Origin: Actinomyces oris
GTDB lineage: Bacteria; Actinomycetota; Actinomycetes; Actinomycetales; Actinomycetaceae
Reading direction: 5' to 3'
Length of the DNA: 64,000 nt
NCBI RefSeq assembly: GCF_001929375.1
Contig: NZ_MSGO01000032.1
Span: 1-64,000 of the forward strand
The notes beneath the pieces were generated by a model, which was not told the origin of the DNA, did no database searches, and was given only the letters and a program-made list of their open reading frames with translations. The number at the start of each line of letters is the position of its first letter. The stretch's first letter is position 1. This document shows, in pieces, positions 35,143-42,801 of this stretch. Made by a program: the position numbers and the translations under genes.

Positions 35143-35625
35143 ATGAGCGAGACGAGCCAGCAGAGCACGCCGAGGATGAACGTCGAGTCCTTCAACCTGG
35201 ACCACACCAAGGTGGCCGCGCCCTACGTGCGCGTGGCCGACCGCAAGGAGCTGCCCGGCGGAGACGTGCTCATCAAGTACGACGTGCGTTTCTGCCAGCC
35301 CAACCGCGCCCACCTGGAGATGAAGGCCGTGCACTCCATCGAGCACCTGAGCGCCGAGCTCATGCGCAACCACACCGACCGGCTCATCGACTTCTCCCCC
35401 ATGGGCTGCCAGACCGGCTTCTACGCCCTCATGCTGGGGGTGGGGACCGAGGAGTTCCTCCCGCTGCTGGAGGCGACCTTCCGCGACATCCTCTCGGCCG
35501 AGGAGGTGCCGGCGGCCAACGAGGTCCAGTGCGGCTGGGGGGCGAACCACTCACTGGCCGCCGCCCAGGAGGCGGTGCGCGACTTCCTCGCCGCCCGCGA
35601 GCAGTGGACGCGGGTCATGGCCTGA
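35143..35625 (+). CDS. luxS: S-ribosylhomocysteine lyase (AI-2 synthase)
   Basis: This 160-aa enzyme cleaves S-ribosylhomocysteine to homocysteine and DPD, the precursor of autoinducer-2. The metal-binding HSIEH is in [16 protein letters not shown], the third ligand Cys is in [13 protein letters not shown], and [13 protein letters not shown] contains the catalytic Cys. The N-terminal [18 protein letters not shown] is highly typical, and the length is normal. Together with mtnN at 39542 it completes the SAH detoxification route (Pfs then LuxS). It is probably monocistronic. Confidence 0.97.
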   Translation: MSETSQQSTPRMNVESFNLDHTKVAAPYVRVADRKELPGGDVLIKYDVRFCQPNRAHLEMKAVHSIEHLSAELMRNHTDRLIDFSPMGCQTGFYALMLGVGTEEFLPLLEATFRDILSAEEVPAANEVQCGWGANHSLAAAQEAVRDFLAAREQWTRVMA

Positions 35626-35939
35626 CGTACCCACCCGGCCGGGGACGTCTCGCACGTTCGGGGACAGGAATCCGGTCCCCGACGGCGTCGAACGCCCCCG
35701 CACGGAAGGACACGCACCCAGCCGCGCAGAGTGTCCCCAATCAGTGAGAGCGGAACCGAGGAGAGGACAGTCCTCACAGTCTGACAACACCGGGCCCGGC
35801 ACAGTGACGGGGTGGGACGGCGCGCCGTCGCCGGACTCCGACGTCGGGTCCGGCACCGTATCCTGACGCTGTCCCGCACGCGCCCGCTGGGGCGCCAACC
35901 CACCTATTTCCCGAAAAGCGACGAGAAGCATTGACAACC
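35626..35939. other. Intergenic region after luxS
   Basis: These 314 bp have no credible gene. A weak GAGAAG lies before the ATG of the AlbA_2 gene. I see no strong hairpin or repeat. Confidence 0.4.
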
Positions 35940-36899
35940 ATGGAGAGCACCGTCATCGCCAATCCCGCCAACCCCATCCTCATCTGGTGGGTCATCGCCC
36001 AGCCGCTGCTGCTCCTGCTGTCCTACCTCGTGGGACAGGTGACGCGGTTCCTGCTGCGCGGACGGGCATCCGTGTCGGATGCGGCGGCCACGCTCATCGC
36101 GCTCGTCGGCCTGTGGCTGGGGCTGCTGCTGGCGGGGTGGTTCTTCGACGAGGGTGACCTGTTCTCGGTCAAGATGCTGGCGACCTCCTGCGGCGTGGCA
36201 GTCGTGGTGCTGGTCGCGACCTCCGCGGTGCTGGCGCGCGTCCAGCACCGTCGCACGCTGCTGCCGATCGCGGAGGTCGCCCAGATGGGCGAGTCCGACC
36301 GCCTGGAGTTCAAGTCCTCGGCCCGCTGGAACCTGCGCACGGACAAGCGCGATGAGGCGATGGAGGAGATCGTGGCCAAGACGGTGGCGGCCTTCATGAA
36401 CTCCGCGGGCGGCACGCTCCTGCTCGGAGTCGATGACGGCGGCAACCTCATTGGGCTCGGCCCCGACTACGCGACCCTCAAGCAGCCCGACGCCGACCGT
36501 TTCGAGCTGTGGTTGCGCGGCATGTGGCGCACGCGCATGGGCACGAACGCGGCGGCGCTGCCGCAGGTGGACTTCGCGCCCACACCGGATGGGACCGCGG
36601 AGGTGTGCCGGGTGACGGCGCCCCCGTCCCCGCTGCCGGTCTACCTCAAGCCGGCCAAGGGGCGCGACGGGGCGGCGCTGTGGGTGCGGGTCGGCAACTC
36701 GACGCGGCGCCTGGAGGTGGACGACGCCGTCGACTACGTCATGCTGCGCTGGCCGCGGATCAACCACGTGGCCTGGCCGATCCGGCTGGGGAACTTCCTG
36801 CTGCGCCGCGACCAGTCGCGTCGGGCGCTGCCCATCAACCCGGCTGCGGCCGTCACCGCCGCCACGGGCTCCCGGGACGACGAGGGTGCCGGTCAGTAG
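35940..36899 (+). CDS. Membrane-tethered AlbA_2 (Schlafen-like) domain protein
   Basis: This 319-aa protein starts at ATG 35940 (a TTG at 35931 is in frame). Two or three N-terminal TM helices (ILIWWVIAQPLLLLLSYLVG, LIALVGLWLGLLLAGWFF, and VAVVVLVATSAVLA near residue 85) anchor a cytosolic AlbA_2/Schlafen-AAA-4-type domain. The signature is ESDRLEFKSSARWN, then IVAKTVAAFMNSAGGTLLLGVDDGGNLIGL, ending with LWVRVGNSTRRLE. AlbA_2 domains bind nucleic acid and occur in transcription regulators and in defence-linked Schlafen proteins; a membrane-anchored form is less common. Function unknown. Confidence 0.8.
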   Translation: MESTVIANPANPILIWWVIAQPLLLLLSYLVGQVTRFLLRGRASVSDAAATLIALVGLWLGLLLAGWFFDEGDLFSVKMLATSCGVAVVVLVATSAVLARVQHRRTLLPIAEVAQMGESDRLEFKSSARWNLRTDKRDEAMEEIVAKTVAAFMNSAGGTLLLGVDDGGNLIGLGPDYATLKQPDADRFELWLRGMWRTRMGTNAAALPQVDFAPTPDGTAEVCRVTAPPSPLPVYLKPAKGRDGAALWVRVGNSTRRLEVDDAVDYVMLRWPRINHVAWPIRLGNFLLRRDQSRRALPINPAAAVTAATGSRDDEGAGQ

Positions 36900-36949
36900 G
36901 CCCTGGTACGCCATGGGGGCCGGTGGGGGCGAGCCAGGCGGATTGCCGC

Positions 36950-37940
36950 CGGTCCGCCCTCACCGAACACCGCGGCCCCCATGCCCGCCCCCAGCGACAG
37001 CAGGTACCCGAGGGTCGCGGTCACGGGAACGGTGACGGAGCGGAAGACCACCATGAGGAGGATGAGCGAGAGGCCCACCACCACGATGCCAAAGGGGGAT
37101 GAGGGCGTCGTTGAGCTCCTCGGCGACATCGATCGCGACGGCGGTCTGGCCGGTGACCATGACGTTGGTGAGCCCGTAACGGCTCCCGTAGTCGCCGGCG
37201 TGGGAGCGGATGTTGCGCACGAGCTCCATCGTGGAGACGTCGGCGATCACGACGATCGGGAAGTTGTAGCCCTCGCCGTAGGCCGCGGCGACGGCGTCGT
37301 AGGTCTCGCGCTGCTGCGTTCCCTTCTCGGCGAAGCCGTTGTCGGTCAGGGCCAGGCGCAGGCCGCCGGCGGGGACGGCGCACAGTCCCAGGAGGACGAC
37401 AACAGCGCCGATGGTCATCCAGGGGCGGCGGGTCACCGTGCGCACCCAGCGGGACGCCGGCCTGCGGTCCGCGTCCGCACCGCCGGCTGCAGCTTTGCGG
37501 CGGCGCGGGAGCAGGCGCTGACCGAGGAGGCCGATGAGAGCGGGGACGACCGTCAGGGCCACGAGCACGGACACCGCCACGACCGCCGCCGAGGCCAGTC
37601 CCATCGTGGTCAGGAACCTGATGCCGGCCACGCTCAAACCGCACAGGGCCACGATGACCGTGGTGCCGGCGAAGACGACGGCCCCGCCGGAGGTGGCGGT
37701 GGCCCGCCCGGCGGCCTCGGCCGGTTCGACGCCCTCGGCAAGGTACTCGCGCGCCCGAGAGACGATGAACAGGGCGTAGTCGATGCCGACCGCCAGTCCG
37801 ATCATGACGGCCAGGACCGGGGTGGTGGAGTTGATGTCGGTGATGCTCGCCGCCGCGAGGATGCCGAGCATGCCGGTTCCCACACTGACGGCGGCAGCGA
37901 CGCCTGACGCAGCTCCGCACCAGGACCCACTTCCCGTCGA
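36950..37940 (-). pseudogene. Truncated MMPL/RND-superfamily transporter
   Basis: The surviving part covers the first TM block (TPVLAVMIGLAVGIDYALFIVSRAREYL, then AVVFAGTTVIVALCGLSVAGI and VSVLVALTVVPALIGLLGQRLLP), the following loop and the beginning of the second TM block. A frameshift near 37100 separates LNDALIPL from GIVVVGLSLILLMVVFRSVTVP. The first 170 or so residues and the last TM helices are missing, so this is a dead remnant. Such proteins export lipids or drugs in actinobacteria. Its 5' side ends about 100 bp before a 122-bp repeat. Confidence 0.8.
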
Positions 37941-38040
37941 AGCGACGGATTCCACCACGGCGACAGAAGGCCACAGCGCCCCGCCGACTCCCACTGCACG
38001 CTCCCTACAGCACCTCGACAGAGCTGCCGTGCGGCGAATC

Positions 38041-38162
38041 TGTCCACCTGGGACGACTTTGAATCACGGCAGCCGCACTGCGATTGGCAAAAGCCCAGGT
38101 CATCGCACTGTTACTTCTTGATAGCGGGTGCGCTCGGCCGTCAAAGCCGTCCCACCTGGACA
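38041..38162 (+). repeat. 122-bp inverted-terminus repeat, copy 1
   Basis: It begins TGTCCACCTGGGACGACTTT and ends AAAGCCGTCCCACCTGGACA, so the 22-bp ends are inverted with 3 mismatches. A central 40-50 bp stretch (GCAAAAGCCCAGG to TAGCGGGTGCG) is identical to the copy at 39385. Weaker similarity extends about 30 bp to the left. No transposase is nearby. Confidence 0.75.
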
Positions 38163-38209
38163 CAACGGACACACCTCAACACACAATCCCTCACCTCAGC
38201 GAGACACAC

Positions 38210-38234
38210 TTTGATGATGTTTGAGATCATTTGA
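38210..38234 (+). promoter_or_regulatory. Phased TTTGA repeats upstream of the DUF559-like gene
   Basis: TTTGA occurs at 38210, 38220 and 38230, exactly one helical turn apart, ending 2 bp before the start codon. The last two repeats include ATCA/GATC dyads. This is a possible operator. Confidence 0.4.
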
Positions 38235-38236
38235 TC

Positions 38237-39208
38237 ATGGACAAGACTTCCAGGATCGAGGGACTGCTGGCGCGTCTCGCCGCTCACCATGGAGCAGCAC
38301 GCCTGAGCGCGCTGTGCAGCACACGGACCGAACGTCGTCTGGTTGCCCGAGCCGCCGCCGACGGACTCATTACTCTTCACCCGAACCACGTGGCCGCGCT
38401 GAAGGGCGCCGACCCTCGCTTCATCCTCTGCCGACGCATCGGGGGTGTCATCACCTGCGCCCACGCCATGAAGCACTACGGCCTCCCGCTGCAGTCAGCA
38501 CCCACAACGTTGCATATCGCCGTCCCCGGGAACCAGGGTCACATACCGGACGCAATCGGGCGTGTCGTCACCCACCGTTTGGGCGATCTCATTCTCCCCG
38601 CCGCGGATGCGGCACCGGTGGCCCCCGTGGAGCAGGCACTCATCTGCTACCTACGTTGTGCGGACGAGCTTGATGCGCTCATCGCACTCGATGCGGCCCT
38701 TCGACTTGGTCTGACGACCCGCTCTCAGCTTGAGAGCCTCCTACGGGGTCCGCGAAACCACCGCTCCCGCACGCTTGTGTCGCGGTCGCTCCCCGATGCC
38801 CGCTCTCTCCTGGAGACGATCGCTCGTTACGAGCTGGAAGAGGCTGGATACCGGCCGGCGACGGCAGTGTTCGTCCCGGGCGTTGGAGAGGTGGATCTGG
38901 TGCTGACAGCTCACCCACACGACCTCATTCCCGGTCTCACGCCCGACACCAAGGCGCTTCGAGCAGACAGTCACCCAGCGCTTTTCATCGAGACGGACGG
39001 CTACACCTTTCACTCCTCCCATCTCGACTGGGAGCACGACCACCTGCGCGACCAGGCCGCGATCACCGCGAGTCACGTTCCATTGCGTCTGACTAGCCGA
39101 CAGGTCCTCCAGCACAGTACGGTCGAGATTGTCGCCCCCATCGCCATGCGTATGGGAATCACCCCGATCATCCACTCCAGGCAGGGTGATGGCACCCTTA
39201 CCTCATAG
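38237..39208 (+). CDS. AbiEi-like/DUF559 protein (restriction-endonuclease fold)
   Basis: This protein is about 323 aa from ATG 38237. The N-terminal 90 residues look like a winged-helix AbiEi-type antitoxin domain (RLSALCSTRTERRLVARAAADG, VITCAHAMKHYGLPL). The C-terminal 120 residues resemble the Vsr/DUF559 endonuclease fold: VFVPGVGEVDLVLTAHPHDL, then FIETDGYTFHSSHLDWEHDHLRDQA and VPLRLTSRQVL. This actinobacterial architecture is common but uncharacterised. No AbiEii toxin gene is adjacent. The gene is bracketed by two 122-bp repeats. Confidence 0.65.
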   Translation: MDKTSRIEGLLARLAAHHGAARLSALCSTRTERRLVARAAADGLITLHPNHVAALKGADPRFILCRRIGGVITCAHAMKHYGLPLQSAPTTLHIAVPGNQGHIPDAIGRVVTHRLGDLILPAADAAPVAPVEQALICYLRCADELDALIALDAALRLGLTTRSQLESLLRGPRNHRSRTLVSRSLPDARSLLETIARYELEEAGYRPATAVFVPGVGEVDLVLTAHPHDLIPGLTPDTKALRADSHPALFIETDGYTFHSSHLDWEHDHLRDQAAITASHVPLRLTSRQVLQHSTVEIVAPIAMRMGITPIIHSRQGDGTLTS

Positions 39209-39384
39209 GTCCCGAGTGAGACGGGCACGGCAGACGAACCGGGGAGCCGTCACCTGGATCATTGGCGGGCGCAGCCCGCCGCATCCGCCCCGCCCGCCAG
39301 ACGTCCCAGCTCTTGACCCGCGGTCGTGTGACGGCAGCATGTCTTCAGAGCAACGACACCGACAAAGTCACCATGCAGCGATTC

Positions 39385-39506
39385 TGTCCGTATGGGACGA
39401 CTTTGAATCGGAGCGTCCGCATCGCGGTTTGCAAAAGCCCAGGTCATCGCACTGTTACTTCTTGATAGCGGGTGCGAACGGCCGTCAAAGCCGTCCCCTC
39501 TGGACA
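39385..39506 (+). repeat. 122-bp inverted-terminus repeat, copy 2
   Basis: Same length and orientation as copy 1, with ends TGTCC and GGACA and the inverted GGGACGACTTTGA/TCAAAGCCGTCCC. It lies 177 bp after the DUF559-like gene, so the two copies bracket that gene. Confidence 0.75.
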
Positions 39507-39529
39507 CTTTCAGGGCTCGGCCGCCCCTG

Positions 39530-39535
39530 TAGGCT
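39530..39535 (+). promoter_or_regulatory. -10 box TAGGCT of mtnN
   Basis: TAGGCT-CGGCGT-GTG. The identical TAGGCT-CGGCGT string precedes the AAA gene at 40551, pointing to leaderless initiation. Confidence 0.55.
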
Positions 39536-39541
39536 CGGCGT

Positions 39542-40285
39542 GTGAGTCGCACCAGTGCCGCGCCCATCATCGTCTCCTGCGCCATGGCCGAGGAGGCCCA
39601 GCCCTTCCTGGACGCCCTGCCCGAGCGCGCGGCGACCCAGGCGCCGATCCTGCCGGGGGCCGCACGCGCCTGGTCCCTCCAGCTCCCCGGCGACGAGCGC
39701 GAGCTCATCGTGGTGCGCAGCGGTATCGGGCTCGTGGCGGCCGCGAGCGCGCTGGCGACGGTCCTGGCCCGGGTCCGCCCCAGCGCCGTCATCTCGGCGG
39801 GAACCACCGGCGGGCTCGGCCGGCAGGTCGAGGTCGGCGACGTGTGCGCCTCGGCGAGCCTGGCCTACACCGACGCCGACGCCACCGCCTTCGGCTATGC
39901 CCGCGGCCAGACCCCGGGCCAGCCGGAGACCTTCGCCGGCGACCCGACCCTGCTGGAGCGCCTGGAGCAGGTGGGCCAGGAGGCCCTGGGCGGCGCCACG
40001 GCGTCGTCAGGCTCGGCGCGGCTGCGTGTCGGTCAGATGCTGGCCGGCAACTCCTTCGTGACGGCCGCGAACGTGGCCGACACCCGCGAGGTCTTCCCCG
40101 CGGCGCTGAGCACGGACATGGAGTCGACGGCGCTGGCGCAGGTGGCGGCGGGCGCCGGCATCCCCTTCGTCTCGGTGCGCGGCGTGTCAGACCTGTGCGG
40201 CCCCGAGGCGGGCCAGGACTTCCACATCGCCGCCGAGGAGGCCGCCGCCCGCAGCGCCGCGGTCGTCCTGGCTCTGCTCGCCTGA
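39542..40285 (+). CDS. mtnN: 5'-methylthioadenosine/S-adenosylhomocysteine nucleosidase
   Basis: This 247-aa PNP/UDP-phosphorylase-family protein starts at GTG 39542. Motifs are IIVSCAMAEEAQPFL (N-terminal acid/base region), VVRSGIGLVAAASALATVL, VISAGTTGGLG, then the ribose-binding STDMESTALAQVA and the base-binding VSVRGVSDLCGPEAGQDF with the catalytic Asp. It cleaves MTA and SAH to release adenine; SRH then feeds LuxS. A futalosine hydrolase is a possible alternative. It ends 24 bp before a 114-bp repeat. Confidence 0.85.
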   Translation: MSRTSAAPIIVSCAMAEEAQPFLDALPERAATQAPILPGAARAWSLQLPGDERELIVVRSGIGLVAAASALATVLARVRPSAVISAGTTGGLGRQVEVGDVCASASLAYTDADATAFGYARGQTPGQPETFAGDPTLLERLEQVGQEALGGATASSGSARLRVGQMLAGNSFVTAANVADTREVFPAALSTDMESTALAQVAAGAGIPFVSVRGVSDLCGPEAGQDFHIAAEEAAARSAAVVLALLA

Positions 40286-40308
40286 GTCGCTGACGCCCCG
40301 CGCCTCAT

Positions 40309-40422
40309 CGACTTTTTCTTCATAGATCGACCTGTTCTTCACAAACGACCCGGAGCCGCGTCGTTTGTGAAGATTTTGTCGGTTTGCCGGGCGCCGCTCA
40401 GTCGGCCTGGCGCAGGCGGGCC
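40309..40422 (+). repeat. 114-bp direct repeat, left copy, with hairpin
   Basis: About 109 of 114 bases match 43679-43792. It contains a perfect 14-bp stem, TCTTCACAAACGAC/GTCGTTTGTGAAGA, with loop CCGGAGCCGC (40336-40373). Its right end duplicates the last codons (RLRQAD-stop) of the thiamine-binding gene. With the right copy it brackets the AAA/DUF4276, HxlR and NmrA genes. Confidence 0.85.
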
Positions 40423-40430
40423 CCGGCGGC

Positions 40431-40466
40431 GCGAGTCGAGCCTCGGCATGAGGGCCGACAACATCG
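40431..40466 (-). pseudogene. Relic of an HxlR-gene 3' end
   Basis: On the minus strand it encodes SALMPRLDSRR, matching TSAFTPQLDSRR-stop of the intact HxlR gene ending at 42389. About 28 of 35 bases match. It is probably a leftover of duplication during cassette insertion. Confidence 0.5.
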
Positions 40467-40538
40467 TTGGGCGGACACAAGCCGGCACTCCGGACAGGCC
40501 GTCAGCGGCGGCACCCTCCGCATCGGCTGGTTGTTGGT

Positions 40539-40544
40539 TAGGCT
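40539..40544 (+). promoter_or_regulatory. -10 box TAGGCT of the AAA/DUF4276 operon
   Basis: TAGGCT-CGGCGT-ATG, identical in core to the mtnN promoter; no Shine-Dalgarno before the ATG. Confidence 0.55.
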
Positions 40545-40550
40545 CGGCGT

Positions 40551-41690
40551 ATGACTGCTGCACTGGGACGCCTTGTTGTGGAGGGATTCAGGTCGATCCG
40601 GCGCCTCGAGCTGGACCTGACCACCGACGTCACCGTGCTCATCGGCGCCAACGGATCCGGCAAGTCGAACCTGGTGAGCGCCCTGGAGCTGGTCTCGCGG
40701 GTCGTTGACGACACAGCGACCGACCGGCTGACAAGGCAAGCGGGTGTCGCCCGCCAGTATTTCGACGGTCCGTCCGGATCGGTGGATTCGATCCTGATCG
40801 AGCTCACCCAGGAGAAGTCAAGCAACAGCGGCCTCTCACTGACATATAGAACACGCATCGAGAACGACATCAACGATCAGCCACTGTACACGGAGGAACT
40901 GACATTCCAAGACAACAGTGGTACTCCTCGGCTTTTCAGGCAAGAGTTCGGACCCTCCCAGCACAGCGCGATCCAGCGAATCGCCTGCAACCCAGCACAT
41001 GAACTTTATGGGGCAGTAGAGTCGTTCATCCCCCTTGTCTCGAGTTGCCGTGTCTTCCACTTCGATGACGTCAGCGCAAATGCCCCTGTCAAAGGCTTTT
41101 CGACCGTCGGCGACGACGTCTACCTGCGCTCGGACGCGGAGAACATCGCCGCCTACCTCCTCAAGGTGCGCAACGATCACCCCGAGCACTATCAGCGCAT
41201 CGTCTCGGCAGTCCGCCATGTCACGCCGTTCTTCGACGACTTCGTGCTCGTCCCCGATCCCTCGGAGCGGATTCGGCTGCGCTGGAAGCAGCGCGGGCTG
41301 GACCGCACCTTCCTGGCTCATGAGGCCAGTGACGGCACCTTGCGGTTCATCTGCCTGGCCACGCTGCTGCTGGGGCCGGACCTGCCGGCCACCGTCGTGT
41401 TGGACGAGCCCGAGCTGGGCCTCCACCCGGCTGCGATCGGCCTGCTCGCGGAGATGACGCATATCGCGGGCAGGAACGGGCACAAGGTCATCCTGGCCAC
41501 CCAGTCGGTGCCGTTGCTGTCCCACTTCGCCCTGGAAGAGGTCGTGGTCCTGGAGCGGGTCGACGGCGCCACCCAGGCCACTCGCCCCGACCGCGCGGCC
41601 CTGGAGGGCTTCCTGGAGGACTACTCCACCGGATCGCTGTGGGAGATGAATCTCCTGGGCGGGCGCCCGGCGCATGAGGGACGGGCCTGA
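40551..41690 (+). CDS. ABC/SMC-type AAA ATPase (AAA_21), candidate defence protein
   Basis: This 379-aa OLD/RecF-like ATPase has Walker A IGANGSGKSNLVSALELV in the first 45 residues, a long insert of lower GC with variable sequence (about 65-210), the signature/Walker B region RFICLATLLLG and TVVLDEPELGLHPAA, and the H-switch-like VILATQSVPLLSHF. No nuclease domain is fused. It overlaps the DUF4276 gene by one base (TGATG), so the two form one operon, as in other ATPase plus DUF4276 pairs. By analogy to OLD, Gabija and AbiL-type systems it may sense phage or damaged DNA (inference). Confidence 0.75.
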   Translation: MTAALGRLVVEGFRSIRRLELDLTTDVTVLIGANGSGKSNLVSALELVSRVVDDTATDRLTRQAGVARQYFDGPSGSVDSILIELTQEKSSNSGLSLTYRTRIENDINDQPLYTEELTFQDNSGTPRLFRQEFGPSQHSAIQRIACNPAHELYGAVESFIPLVSSCRVFHFDDVSANAPVKGFSTVGDDVYLRSDAENIAAYLLKVRNDHPEHYQRIVSAVRHVTPFFDDFVLVPDPSERIRLRWKQRGLDRTFLAHEASDGTLRFICLATLLLGPDLPATVVLDEPELGLHPAAIGLLAEMTHIAGRNGHKVILATQSVPLLSHFALEEVVVLERVDGATQATRPDRAALEGFLEDYSTGSLWEMNLLGGRPAHEGRA

Positions 41691-42349
41691 TGAGGCAGGT
41701 CGTCATCCTCGTGGAGGGGCAGACCGAGGAAGCGCTGGTCAAAGAGGTCCTGGGTCCTGCGGCCTCGATGCGCGGAACGTACGTGACGCCGGTCGTCGTC
41801 ACGACCTCGGCGACTCCCACTGGCGCCCATCACGGCGGCGGCCACTGGAAGCACTACCACACCCAGCTCCAGGATCTTCTCAAGGCGTCTCACTGGCACC
41901 GTGTGGGGCTCCTGCTCGACTACTACCAGTACCCCAAGGGCGCACCCGAGCGAGAGGAGGCGACGTCTTCCGAGAGTCTCGACAGCACCGGCCGGCAGGC
42001 AACACTCATGGCTGCTCTGCGCGCCGAGTACCCGGATCCGCGCTTCCGTCCGCTCGTCGTCCTCCATGAGATCGAGGCCCTCGTCCTGGCGGCGATCGAC
42101 GCTGGGCAGGGCGACGGGCTGCTTCCCCGGCAGGGACTCGCTGAGCTGCGGCAGGCCATCACCCGTGCCCACGGCCCCGAGCAGGTCAACGACGGCCCCA
42201 GCACCGCCCCGTCCAAGCGCCTGGAGGCCGCCGACCCCGGTTACATGAAGACCGTCACCGGTCCTCTACTCGTCAGCGAGGCCGGGCTCCCCGCGGTCCT
42301 GGAACGCTGCCCCACTTTCAAGGACTGGTGGGACGACCTCCTGGTCTGA
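41690..42349 (+). CDS. DUF4276 protein, Toprim-like
   Basis: This 219-aa protein starts VVILVEGQTEEALVKEVLGP, where EGQTEE fits the conserved Glu motif of Toprim-type nucleases. It continues with HWHRVGLLLDYYQYPKGAP (an acidic strand), VVLHEIEALVLAAID (HExE-like, typical of DUF4276) and ends with FKDWWDDLL. These spaced acids could form a metal site, so the ATPase/DUF4276 pair may be a split counterpart of OLD nucleases. The family function is not established. It is the last gene of the two-gene unit. Confidence 0.7.
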   Translation: MRQVVILVEGQTEEALVKEVLGPAASMRGTYVTPVVVTTSATPTGAHHGGGHWKHYHTQLQDLLKASHWHRVGLLLDYYQYPKGAPEREEATSSESLDSTGRQATLMAALRAEYPDPRFRPLVVLHEIEALVLAAIDAGQGDGLLPRQGLAELRQAITRAHGPEQVNDGPSTAPSKRLEAADPGYMKTVTGPLLVSEAGLPAVLERCPTFKDWWDDLLV

Positions 42350-42388
42350 CCGGCCGCACCGTCCCCACGGCCGTCGTCGCCCCGAGCC

Positions 42389-42736
42389 TCACCGGCGCGA
42401 GTCGAGCTGCGGCGTGAAGGCCGACGTCGGGCAGGTGGCGCCCCACTCATTCATCGCATCGAGCACGGGCCTCAGGCTCCTGCCCAGGTCAGTGAGCTCG
42501 TAGACGACGCGAGGCGGCACCTCGGGGTAGGCGTGTCGGGTGACGATCCCGCGCGACTCGAACATCCGCAGCCGGCTGGTCAGCGTGTGCGCGCTGATCC
42601 CCGGCAGGGCGTCGCGCAGCTCCCCGAAGCGCTGCGGGCCGTGCATGAGCTCACGCACGATGAGCGTCGCCCAGGGCCCGTCGAACAGCAGCAGGAACCT
42701 CGCCACCCCGCACTCGGGAAGATCGACCTCACTCAT
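42389..42736 (-). CDS. HxlR-family transcriptional regulator
   Basis: This 115-aa winged-helix protein starts at ATG 42736. The N-terminal CGVARFLLLFDGPWATLIVREL with one Cys at the usual redox/ligand position is typical of HxlR, followed by GPQRFGELRDALPGISAHTLTSRLRMFESRGIV (HTH) and the wing PPRVVYELTDLGRSL. It is divergent from the NmrA-like gene, which it probably controls through the palindrome in the 65-bp shared promoter. The 3' end exists as a second, relic copy at 40431. Confidence 0.9.
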   Translation of the reverse strand: MSEVDLPECGVARFLLLFDGPWATLIVRELMHGPQRFGELRDALPGISAHTLTSRLRMFESRGIVTRHAYPEVPPRVVYELTDLGRSLRPVLDAMNEWGATCPTSAFTPQLDSRR

Positions 42737-42776
42737 GACATCGAAACCTACCCCAATAGTGCAGTTGACGTAACTG

Positions 42777-42791
42777 GTGCATCGTATGCAC
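42777..42791. promoter_or_regulatory. Operator palindrome between HxlR and NmrA genes
   Basis: GTGCAT-CGT-ATGCAC is a perfect 15-bp dyad just upstream of the NmrA-like start. A further inverted pair TGCAGTT/AACTG(G)TGCA overlaps its left side. Likely HxlR binding site. Confidence 0.5.
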
Positions 42792-42801
42792 TAATGGCGT
42801 C

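Larger units (their letters stand above)
39209..39541. other. Intergenic region with repeat copy 2 and the mtnN promoter
   Basis: The 333 bp are largely the second 122-bp repeat (39385-39506) and the TAGGCT box of mtnN (39530-39535). Short frames here end inside the repeat and are not genes. Confidence 0.6.

Noticed and set aside
38041-39506. Composite transposon with the 122-bp repeats as insertion sequences
   Set aside because: The repeats have no coding capacity and no target duplication was found around the pair, so they are described only as repeats.
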